Position numbers and translations under genes: made by a program. Below, in pieces: positions 1 to 5,739 of a stretch of 16,847 nt of DNA. Source of the DNA: CBDUXT01 sp965371245 (GTDB taxonomy: Bacteria > Planctomycetota > Phycisphaerae > UBA1845). The DNA is taken from assembly GCA_965371245.1 (NCBI GenBank), contig CBDUXT010000111.1:1-16847 (forward strand). The letters are read 5' to 3'. A model generated the notes under the pieces. The model searched no databases. It was not told the origin of the DNA and saw nothing but the letters and a program-made list of their open reading frames with translations. Position 1 is the stretch's first letter. Each line of letters opens with the position of its first letter.

Positions 1-2
1 TC

Positions 3-27
3 CGTGGGCTTGCGCCCACGGCTCTGA
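3..27. repeat. Partial copy of the 70-bp palindromic element (family D)
   Basis: Arms CGTGGGC (3-9) and GCCCACG (14-20) form a perfect 7-bp hairpin, followed by the terminal motif CTCTGA (22-27). Full copies at 4854-4923 and 13304-13373 also end in CTCTGA, and all three are followed within 2-3 bases by CGGCG. The rest of this copy lies beyond the window edge or is missing. Confidence 0.55.
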
Positions 28-558
28 CGCGGCGTGGCGCAGTCAAGATGGCTCTACACGTCCCGCCAAAGCTGTCACGCACCCAGGGTCGTGTTTCGCG
101 GATTCCGCAATTTAGCTGAGCCGCATGCTTTCGCTTGCGCCGACGTCCGCGCGGGTTGGTTGAACGGGACCGAGCGTAGAAAATGAGCCTGCCTCGCAAG
201 AAACTCATCGGTCCCCGAACAGATTGACCGACGGGGCGACCCCGGGTGAGTACGAAGGGAAGCTTGGACACCGTCCGCCGCAAGACCCGCCCTTGACAAC
301 GGTTCGCTCATCGGAGCCCGCGGCTCGGGAGACGACCACGTCCGGGCCAACGCCTGCGGCTCGGCGCGTGCCACGGCGTGGGCTCGGGATGAGAGGAACG
401 CGCCGCCCCCCTCCCGACGGAGTGACAGCGCATTGGCCCCCGGGTCCGCTCGGCTTCTACAGCCTACCGTTTGGGGCCGGCGATTCCATGCGGGTCGGTG
501 TCGCTGCCCGGAAGGACGCGTTTCCGGTTTCGTTGGCACAACATACGGATTCATACTT

Positions 559-670
559 AGAGCGTGTCTAAGAAGGCTCTTTCCGAGCCGCGCCCGTAAG
601 GAAGCGGTCCGGTTTCGCACTCGAAACTGCTCCCTCACGGTCGCGGCTCGGTTCGTCATGACCCTTCTTA
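559..670. repeat. Long hairpin repeat element, family A copy 1
   Basis: Two 26-nt arms (583-608 and 626-651) pair at 22 of 26 positions around a 17-nt loop. The arms begin CCGAGCCGCG and end CGCGGCTCGG. An outer inverted pair, TAAGAAGG at 569-576 and CCTTCTTA at 663-670, brackets the hairpin, so the mobile unit may extend to these ends. The left flank from AGAGCGTGT (559) to the arm is also found at 11794-11817 beside copy 3. Related copies lie at 2925-3004 and 11794-11886. Confidence 0.75.
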
Positions 671-684
671 TACACCCTCTTGGA

Positions 685-770
685 GCCTATCCCGGAATTG
701 TGTGGCACCGGCATCTTGCCGGTGTTTTCACGGGCTGGAAGCCCGTGCCACACTTGTTATTGGGATAGGC
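685..770. repeat. Nested palindrome (family B inside an outer inverted repeat)
   Basis: Outer arms GCCTATCCC (685-693) and GGGATAGGC (762-770) are a perfect 9-bp inverted pair. Inside sits a second element bounded by GTGTGGCAC (700-708) and GTGCCACAC (745-753), which itself contains two hairpins: CCGGCATCTTGCCGG-type at 706-724 and CGGGCTGGAAGCCCG-type at 729-747. The layered symmetry suggests one palindromic element inserted into another. No coding content is evident. Confidence 0.7.
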
Positions 771-776
771 GCTTAT

Positions 777-820
777 CCCCGAAGGGGCGGAAGTCCAATA
801 GCCGGGGGCGTAAGCCCCTG
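777..820. repeat. Paired small GC hairpins
   Basis: CCCC/GGGG with a 3-nt loop (777-787) is followed by GGGGC (805-809) pairing with GCCCC (814-818). It directly adjoins the nested palindrome at 685-770 and may be the continuation of that repeat block. Only one copy is seen in the window. Confidence 0.4.
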
Positions 821-1099
821 GGCTGGGTCGGCCTCCCACCCGTAAAGGCCCTGCCGGGGATTGATGCCACAATGGATGGGCACACCTCCGGGAAGACTTG
901 CGGCCCTCGGACGTCCGCGTGGGCTAGAGCGCGCGGCTCAGATTCGCCTTGAGTTGCGAGTCCGGCCGGAGGGGGGTACGCTTTTGTTTGATCTGGCTTG
1001 TCCGGCGTCGTTCTTCGAGCGTCGCACGCTTGGCCTTGCCCCAAGGAGTGCGCGCGGCTCGGAAAAAGGACTTTCGAGCAGGCTCCAATCAAAGGTCCG

Positions 1100-1117
1100 C
1101 GCGGGCTGGAGCCCGCG
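1100..1117. repeat. Short perfect hairpin upstream of the amidohydrolase
   Basis: CGCGGGC (1100-1106) and GCCCGCG (1111-1117) form a 7-bp stem with a 4-nt loop, 38 bases ahead of the ribosome binding site. It resembles the GC hairpins of the 70-bp element and is followed by CTCAGG. It could be a repeat fragment or a leader structure. Confidence 0.4.
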
Positions 1118-1154
1118 TCTCAGGGAAAGTGGCGGAGCGTCGTGGTCACGAAAC

Positions 1155-1160
1155 AGGAGA
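1155..1160 (+). promoter_or_regulatory. Ribosome binding site fixing the amidohydrolase start
   Basis: AGGAGA lies 6 nt before the ATG at 1167. The reading frame stays open far upstream (to 861), but that upstream part is made of repeat-rich spacer. This site, and the signal sequence right after the ATG, decide the start. Confidence 0.7.
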
Positions 1161-1166
1161 TACGTC

Positions 1167-2894
1167 ATGTCGAATCGCGGGAACTTCTCGAGGCGTTGGG
1201 TGTCCATTCTCTCGGCCGGTCTGTGCCTGTACCTCGGCACCGGCTGCATGCATGCCGACATGGTCTTGCGGAACGGCAAGATCGTCACCGTCGCCGACGA
1301 GTTCGGCGAAGTGCAGGCGCTGGCCATTCGTGGTGACAGAATTCTGGCAGTCGGTAGCGACGCCGACATCCGTCGCTACATCGGCCCGGCGACGGAGATC
1401 ATCGACCTGGACGGTCGACTGGCTGTCCCCGGATTCATCGAGGGACACGGTCACTTCACCGGCGTGGGGCGGGCGCAGCTCAACCTCAACCTGATGAAGG
1501 TGAAGAACTGGGACGAGGTCATCGCGCTGGTCAAGGACGCGGTCGCCAAGGCGGAGCCCGGCGAGTGGATCCTCGGTCGAGGGTGGCATCAGGAAAAGTG
1601 GGACAAGACCCCGCCCGGCGCCGTGGAGGGCTTCCCCATTCACGATGCCCTCAGCGCCGTCTCGCCGAACAACCCGGTCTGTCTGACGCACGCCAGCGGT
1701 CACGCCTGTTTCTTCAATGCCAAGGCCATGGAGCTCGGCGGGGTCGATGGGAACACACCGAACCCGCGCGGGGGGGAGATTCTCAAGGACGCGGGCGGTC
1801 GGCCGATCGGAATCTTCCGCGAGCGAGCCCAGGGTCTGGTCAAGCGGGTGCATGCACGGGAAATGGGCACGCGTACGCCGGAGCAGGTCGAGGCCGACCT
1901 GCGGCGGGTCATCATGCTGGCCGACAAGGAGTGTCTGTCGAAGGGCGTCACCAGCTTCCAGGACGCCGGCTCCGGCTTCCGCACGATCGACACGTTCAGG
2001 AGAATGGCCGAGGCGGGCGAGCTGGGCACCCGTATGTGGGTGATGATCCGCACGGGGAACGAGGCGCTGGCCAAGAACCTGGACGACTACCGGATGATCG
2101 GCGTGGGGAACAATCATCTCACCGTTCGGGCGATCAAGCGGAGCATCGACGGCGCCCTGGGCTCGCGCGGCGCGTGGCTGCTCGACCCGTATGACGACCT
2201 GCCGGGCAGCACCGGGCTCAACACGGCCACGGTCGAGAGCGTTGTGGAGACGGCCCGGCTGGCGAAGGAGCACGGCTTTCAGCTCTGCGTGCATGCCATC
2301 GGCGACCGGGCCAATCGCGAGGTTCTCGATATCTTCGAGAACGCCGGCGACATGAAGGATCTTCGATGGCGCGTCGAGCACGCCCAACACCTCAACCCCG
2401 ACGACATTCCCCGGTTCGCGCGGCTAGGGGCGATCGCCTCGATGCAGGGCGTACACTGCACGTCGGACGGCGGGTACGTGTTGGCTCGGCTGGGCTACAA
2501 GCGGGCCCGCGAGGGGGCGTACGTGTGGCAAAGCCTCATGCGCTCCGGCGCGGTCGTGACCAACGGAACGGATGCGCCGGTCGAGGACGTCAGCCCGATC
2601 GAAAGCTACTACGCGACGGTCTCACGCATGCTCAGCGGCGGCGACCGCTTCTTCCCCGATCAGCGTATGAGCCGGTTGGAAGCCCTCAAGTCCTACACGA
2701 TCAACACGGCCTACGCCGCGTTCGAGGAGGATCTCAAGGGATCGCTCGAGCCGGGCAAACTCGCGGACATCGTCGTACTGTCCAAGGACATTCTGACCTG
2801 CCCCGAGGCGCAGATCCCGAAGACTGAGGTGCTCTACACGATCGTCGGCGGCGAGATTCTCTACAGCGCCGGCGAGATGATGGCCAAGCGGTAG
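1167..2894 (+). CDS. Exported YtcJ/NfdA-type metal-dependent amidohydrolase
   Basis: A 575-aa member of the amidohydrolase superfamily (amidohydrolase 3, YtcJ/NfdA-like), which hydrolyses C-N or similar bonds at a metal centre in a TIM barrel. The true substrate is unknown. The N-terminus has a basic start, a hydrophobic stretch (about 11-26) and a Cys at 27 in an imperfect lipobox, so the protein is exported and possibly a lipoprotein. A small beta domain (about 31-85) precedes the metal motif HGH at 94-96. Other likely metal or catalytic positions are Lys324, His376 in VHAIGDRAN, His405 in VEHAQHL and Asp469 in TNGTDAPVE. The C-terminus returns to the beta domain with the family-typical GSLEPGKLADIVVLSKD. 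Length fits full-length family members. The start is chosen by AGGAGA at 1155-1160. It appears monocistronic: repeat-rich spacer lies on both sides. Family assignment is firm; the physiological role (scavenging of N-acylated or cyclic amide compounds in the envelope) is a guess. Confidence 0.9.
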   Translation: MSNRGNFSRRWVSILSAGLCLYLGTGCMHADMVLRNGKIVTVADEFGEVQALAIRGDRILAVGSDADIRRYIGPATEIIDLDGRLAVPGFIEGHGHFTGVGRAQLNLNLMKVKNWDEVIALVKDAVAKAEPGEWILGRGWHQEKWDKTPPGAVEGFPIHDALSAVSPNNPVCLTHASGHACFFNAKAMELGGVDGNTPNPRGGEILKDAGGRPIGIFRERAQGLVKRVHAREMGTRTPEQVEADLRRVIMLADKECLSKGVTSFQDAGSGFRTIDTFRRMAEAGELGTRMWVMIRTGNEALAKNLDDYRMIGVGNNHLTVRAIKRSIDGALGSRGAWLLDPYDDLPGSTGLNTATVESVVETARLAKEHGFQLCVHAIGDRANREVLDIFENAGDMKDLRWRVEHAQHLNPDDIPRFARLGAIASMQGVHCTSDGGYVLARLGYKRAREGAYVWQSLMRSGAVVTNGTDAPVEDVSPIESYYATVSRMLSGGDRFFPDQRMSRLEALKSYTINTAYAAFEEDLKGSLEPGKLADIVVLSKDILTCPEAQIPKTEVLYTIVGGEILYSAGEMMAKR

Positions 2895-2924
2895 CGCGGC
2901 GGGACAACTCAGTCGCTGCGTGAT

Positions 2925-3004
2925 CCGAGCCGCGCCCGGCGGGAAGCGGTTTGCCCGTGTATCGATTGCGCTTGTCGGTCTGCTCCCTCACGGTCCGGGC
3001 TCGG
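2925..3004. repeat. Degenerate hairpin repeat, family A copy 2
   Basis: Arms at 2925-2950 and 2979-3004 match the family A arms (start CCGAGCCGCG, end GGGCTCGG), but they pair at only about 17 of 26 positions around a 28-nt loop. It starts 30 bases after the amidohydrolase stop. It looks like an old, decayed copy. It could still act as a weak end-of-transcript structure. Confidence 0.6.
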
Positions 3005-3148
3005 TCTTGCGACCCGTCGAATGAGGGGTGTCGCGGTATTGGGCTAACCGGACCGGTGCTGGCGGAGAGAAGAGTCGCTAGAGAAGAGCGACACGCCTGT
3101 TTGCCGAAACGGCGGATGGGTCCAGGACGAATCTTGGGAGATGAACGG

Positions 3149-4084
3149 ATGTTGCGATCGACGTGTTGTGTGGTGGTCGCACTCGTTTCCTTGGCTCCCG
3201 CGAGCCGCGGCGATGTGATCATGTCGTTGGTCCCACGCGACGAGGCCAGGAATCCAATCACAGGGGGCGTGCCGCTGGGGACCACCGTTACCGTCGATGT
3301 CCTTCTGTCGGTGGATGGGCCGGATGATCCGCTCGCCGAACTCACGCTGCTTCAGTTCGGGTTTTCCACGACCGATCCGGTCATCTCCCTCGCTTCGTTC
3401 ACCTGGGTGATCCCCGTCGGCGCGTATCCATTCATCGGTGACACCCTCCCGACACCAGGCGCTATCTCGCTATGCACCGGCGGCTGTTCGGGGCTCGTCA
3501 TGCTTACATCGACGCCTTTGCTGATCGCGCGGGTGCGAGCGACGGTCAACGGAACCGGCACGCTGAACGCCGTCGCGGCGGCCGAGGTCGGTATCCCCGT
3601 CGGCGCGGAGTTCGAGGCCGGCTTCGGTTCCGGTCGTGTCTTTTCCTTGGCGCGAGGGAACCTGCGCGGCGGGACCGTTCTCTTGATGGTCGGGGAGCCC
3701 GCTCCGCCCGACGACGGCGGAACCGGCGATCCGATGACGGACCCCGTTGTCGATACCGATGGTGACGGTGTAGCGGACGGCGCCGACGCCTTCCCGAGCG
3801 ATCCCGGTGAGTCCGTGGATACGGACGGAGACGGAACGGGTGACAACGCCGACCCGGACGACGACAACGACGGTGTCGCCGATCTTCGGGATGCCTTCCC
3901 GCTGGATCCGTCGGAGTCGGCGGACAGCGACGGCGACGGAATCGGCGACAACGCGGAGGCGATGTCCGATCCCGGACCGCTTGGCGGCGGTTTGCCGTGC
4001 GGGGTTGCGCTGGGGACTACGATGCTTCTGATTTGGCTGGGGCTCGGTGCCCTCGGGGCAGGCTGGCGTCGTCGGGCGCACTGA
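3149..4084 (+). CDS. Secreted TSP3-repeat protein with C-terminal membrane anchor
   Basis: A 311-aa protein of unknown specific function, built for the cell surface. Residues 1-21 form a signal peptide. Residues about 23-180 form a beta-rich region (with a Cys pair at 109/113) resembling the cohesin-like or filament-type domains placed before such repeats; I cannot name the family. Residues 202-270 are acidic thrombospondin type 3 repeats of the DTDGDGVAD kind, which bind calcium. The tail has Gly-rich GGGLPCG, a hydrophobic segment (about 286-305) and WRRRAH, a three-part C-terminal sorting or anchor signal in style. The start at 3149 is supported by GGGAG at 3136-3140 with 8-nt spacing and by the signal peptide. 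A longer upstream frame reads through a repeat element and is not credible. The gene stands alone between spacers. It may serve adhesion or as a structural envelope component (inference). Confidence 0.8.
   Translation: MLRSTCCVVVALVSLAPASRGDVIMSLVPRDEARNPITGGVPLGTTVTVDVLLSVDGPDDPLAELTLLQFGFSTTDPVISLASFTWVIPVGAYPFIGDTLPTPGAISLCTGGCSGLVMLTSTPLLIARVRATVNGTGTLNAVAAAEVGIPVGAEFEAGFGSGRVFSLARGNLRGGTVLLMVGEPAPPDDGGTGDPMTDPVVDTDGDGVADGADAFPSDPGESVDTDGDGTGDNADPDDDNDGVADLRDAFPLDPSESADSDGDGIGDNAEAMSDPGPLGGGLPCGVALGTTMLLIWLGLGALGAGWRRRAH
3752..3958 (+). repeat. Tandem TSP3 calcium-binding repeat block
   Basis: Within the secreted protein, a 36-residue (108-bp) unit occurs about twice: DGVADGADAFPSDPGES and DGVADLRDAFPLDPSES, each followed by a DGDGxGDNA segment. 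The Asp/Gly spacing matches thrombospondin type 3 calcium-binding repeats. Confidence 0.75.
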
Positions 4085-4164
4085 CGGCCGCGAACACCAC
4101 ACGCGGTTCTCGCGGTAACCGGCGCTTCTCGTTGCGACGTCGCGAGGGCGGGCGACCGCCGCCC

Positions 4165-4193
4165 TGGGCTTGGGTCGCTCCGTCGGTTATAAT
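4165..4193 (+). promoter_or_regulatory. Candidate sigma70-type promoter of the ACT gene
   Basis: A perfect TATAAT (4188-4193) stands out in GC-rich sequence. A poor -35 (TGGGCT, 4165-4170, 3 of 6 consensus) lies 17 bp upstream. Transcription from here would give a leader of about 125 nt before the ATG at 4326. Confidence 0.45.
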
Positions 4194-4312
4194 AGCCATC
4201 GGTGGGCGGCAAAGCTTTCATCTCTGCGCGATTCCGCGAAACCATGGTGCTTCGTCGCGTCGAAGTGCATCGGTTGGCGGCTGCCGAGCGCGCATGTCGC
4301 CAAGTCCCGTGC

Positions 4313-4320
4313 AAAGGAGG
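4313..4320 (+). promoter_or_regulatory. Strong ribosome binding site of the ACT gene
   Basis: AAAGGAGG, a near-perfect match to the 16S anti-Shine-Dalgarno sequence, sits 5 nt before the ATG at 4326. It selects that start over in-frame upstream codons back to 4170 and predicts efficient translation. Confidence 0.75.
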
Positions 4321-4325
4321 ATCCG

Positions 4326-4781
4326 ATGGAAACCCGTACGCAGTTCTCGATCTTTCTGGTGAACAAACCGGGCGTGCTGTCACGGATTTTTCGCGAGATG
4401 GCCAAAGCCAAGATCAACGTCTCCGGCATCGTCATGATGGACTCGATGGAGCATGGCGTGCTTCGCATGATCGTCGAGGATCCCGCCAAGGCGCGTCCGC
4501 TGTTGCGCAAGCTCAACGTTCAGTTTACCGAGGCGGACGTGTTGACCGTCACCTTGGGCAACCGTCCCGGTGCCGTCGCTGATGTGTGCGAACGTCTGGC
4601 CAACGCCCACATCCCCCTCGGATACATGTACTGCACCACCGGCGCTCGCGGTGGCAAGACCACGGCGGTGTTAAAGGTCCCCAACATCAAGAAGGCCGAG
4701 AAGGTACTGGACGGGGCGAAAAACAATCGGCGAGACATGAAGATCAAGCTGCGCCGACCGGCCGTCAGAACCCGGCGATAG
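4326..4781 (+). CDS. Stand-alone double ACT domain protein
   Basis: A 151-aa cytoplasmic protein made of two ACT-type small-molecule-binding domains: ACT1 about residues 7-68 (FLVNKPGVLSRIFREMAKAKINV) and ACT2 about 72-130 (VTLGNRPGAVADVCERLANAHIPL). The NKPGVLS and NRPGAVA loops are the usual ligand-binding turns at dimer interfaces. ACT domains usually bind amino acids and regulate enzymes or transporters. Here no catalytic domain is attached, so the protein is probably a sensor or adaptor acting on another protein. The last 30 residues are strikingly basic (KKAEKVLDGAKNNRRDMK, then KLRRPAVRTRR), which could contact nucleic acid or an acidic partner. The start is set by the strong ribosome binding site at 4313-4320. 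It appears single, with a candidate promoter at 4165-4193. The ligand cannot be read from the sequence. Confidence 0.85.
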   Translation: METRTQFSIFLVNKPGVLSRIFREMAKAKINVSGIVMMDSMEHGVLRMIVEDPAKARPLLRKLNVQFTEADVLTVTLGNRPGAVADVCERLANAHIPLGYMYCTTGARGGKTTAVLKVPNIKKAEKVLDGAKNNRRDMKIKLRRPAVRTRR

Positions 4782-4853
4782 GGTAGCACCGGCCCCGCTA
4801 TCCAGTTCGGTGCCCTGGGTTCGTGACACTTCCGACCGGACGGGTACGCCGAG

Positions 4854-4923
4854 TCAGAGCCGCAGGCGCCAGCCTGCGGACCCGTGCGCGGGCATGTCAC
4901 CGGGCTCGCGCCCGGTGCTCTGA
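4854..4923 (+). repeat. 70-bp palindromic element, family D, full copy
   Basis: The unit is bounded by TCAGAG (4854-4859) and CTCTGA (4918-4923). Inside are two perfect 8-bp-arm hairpins: CCGCAGGC/GCCTGCGG (4860-4879) and CACCGGGC/GCCCGGTG (4898-4917). The reverse complement of 13304-13373 is also exactly 70 bp and agrees at most positions, with differences concentrated in the central linker. It sits after the ACT gene stop. Confidence 0.8.
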
Positions 4924-5286
4924 AGACGGCGTAACACCGATTCCTTCACGTACGCGGGTCCCCCGCCTCATAGCTGAAGTCCAAACGGTGTAGACCGGTC
5001 GGGCCTGCCGACCCGGGGCCGCCCGGTCACATCCAAGCCGCCGAAATGAGCCCCGCCGGACCCGCGAGGCGACAGTGGCCACGCTTCGAGCCGACTACCT
5101 GGGCCAAACCACCGCATCTTGACAGCCATTCTGAAAAAAAATCACGAGTTGGGTGGAATCCTCTGGCAGGAGCCGCCGTCTAGGTCGATAATCCGGAAGG
5201 GAGTACTTGTTCGGAAGCGGGCGCCATACTTTCCTGCATATCAGGGAACGGCGGAAGATGGACAAACGGAAAGATTTCACGGATGC

Positions 5287-5314
5287 TTGAACTGGCGTCC
5301 GGATTTGATACACT
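5287..5314 (+). promoter_or_regulatory. Candidate promoter of the small ORF-kinase operon
   Basis: TTGAAC (5287-5292) and TACACT (5309-5314) are separated by 16 bp; each matches 4 of 6 consensus bases. It lies in the least GC-rich part of the spacer and would give a leader of about 75 nt before 5395. The 8-mer GATACACT recurs at 8278-8285 ahead of dprA. Confidence 0.35.
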
Positions 5315-5394
5315 CCAAGCTCAAGATCGGTGCTGGAAACGATTGCGTGATGTGCTGACCTCGCCGGCGTTTTCTCAACTGTGAGGATTACACC

Positions 5395-5739
5395 GTGGAG
5401 AGACTCGAGACAAATCAGAGCGACCTCCGCGTCCAGCTACGAGTTAGCCATTTTGGCATCCCCCCCGTTCGCAACTGCCGGGTCGTACGGCGCAAGTCGT
5501 CCGTTGGGTGTGTCGCGCTTCTTCAGCCGCTTGCCCGATTACACGGTGGTCCATTCCACGACCTTCACCCCAACGACGCGCTCATTCCCAAGACCCTGCT
5601 ACGCCGCAGCGCGCTCAAGGAGGTATCGGCTGACAGGCCCAGCGGCCTCGTACTCAAGCAGGTCAAGCCGCTGACGAGCGAGGAGGAAGTCATGCAACTC
5701 AAGGTCGAGCCGCAGATGTCGCTGGAGGACCGCGCGTGA
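5395..5739 (+). CDS. Small protein of unknown function, coupled to the kinase
   Basis: A 114-aa open frame I do not recognise. It starts at GTG with a modest GAGGA about 8 nt upstream. Its TGA overlaps the GTG of the kinase in a GTGA arrangement, which typically means translational coupling. Codons in the second half look like those of true genes here (mostly G or C in third position); the first half is less convincing. The N-terminal half is basic with several Cys/His (CRVVRRK, GCVALLQPL, LHGGPFHDLHP). The C-terminal half is charged (PLTSEEEVMQLKVEPQMSLE). There is no signal peptide, membrane segment or known motif. If real, it would be made together with the sensor kinase and might be a partner or regulator of it. 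It could alternatively be a decayed gene or a leader frame whose main effect is to deliver ribosomes to the kinase start. Confidence 0.5.
   Translation: MERLETNQSDLRVQLRVSHFGIPPVRNCRVVRRKSSVGCVALLQPLARLHGGPFHDLHPNDALIPKTLLRRSALKEVSADRPSGLVLKQVKPLTSEEEVMQLKVEPQMSLEDRA
5724..5728 (+). promoter_or_regulatory. Ribosome binding site of the kinase
   Basis: GGAGG sits 7 nt before the GTG at 5736, inside the end of the upstream small ORF. It supports the unusual GTG start in the GTGA overlap and a full-length CBS pair at the N-terminus of the kinase. Confidence 0.6.

Larger units (their letters stand above)
1..1166. other. Gene-free, repeat-rich spacer
   Basis: I see no convincing gene here. The open frames on both strands lack ribosome binding sites, are rich in Arg/Pro, and are partly translations of palindromic repeats. 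The stretch holds remnants of several repeat families: a truncated 70-bp-type element at the left edge, a long hairpin element at 559-670, a nested palindrome at 685-770, small GC hairpins at 777-820 and another at 1100-1117. Bases 30-555 and 830-1095 show nothing I can name. The promoter of the downstream amidohydrolase must lie in the right part, but no clear -35/-10 pair stands out. Confidence 0.7.
4782..5394. other. Spacer before the kinase operon
   Basis: About 610 bases with no credible gene. It holds a full 70-bp repeat element (4854-4923), GC-rich sequence to about 5110, then a less GC-rich patch (about 5115-5390) with an A8 run at 5134-5141. A candidate promoter is at 5287-5314. An open frame at 5119-5358 begins with TTG, has no ribosome binding site and is not supported. 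Confidence 0.6.

Noticed and set aside
75..659. 194-aa open frame on the minus strand and overlapping plus-strand frames at 224-768
   Set aside because: No ribosome binding site, Arg/Pro/Ser-rich composition, and the first residues are a translation of the hairpin repeat at 559-670.
861..1166. N-terminal extension of the amidohydrolase frame
   Set aside because: The extension crosses repeat-rich spacer, while AGGAGA at 1155-1160 and a signal peptide mark the ATG at 1167.
1..1166. CRISPR array or phage attachment site in the repeat-rich spacer
   Set aside because: The repeats are dispersed, differ in family and have no regular spacing; there are no cas, integrase or tRNA genes.
757..1369. 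Minus-strand frames (111 and 143 aa) upstream of and overlapping the amidohydrolase start
   Set aside because: They translate repeat sequence and the antisense of the amidohydrolase signal region; no start signals and no family resemblance.
1146..2390. 414-aa antisense frame within the amidohydrolase
   Set aside because: A GC-rich codon shadow; the sense strand carries all amidohydrolase motifs.
5119..5147. TTGACA at 5119-5124 as a promoter
   Set aside because: No acceptable -10 box at 16-18 bp spacing; the pair at 5287-5314 is better.
5119..5358. 79-aa plus-strand frame before the kinase operon
   Set aside because: TTG start, no ribosome binding site, and it contains the candidate promoter; kept only as a less GC-rich patch.
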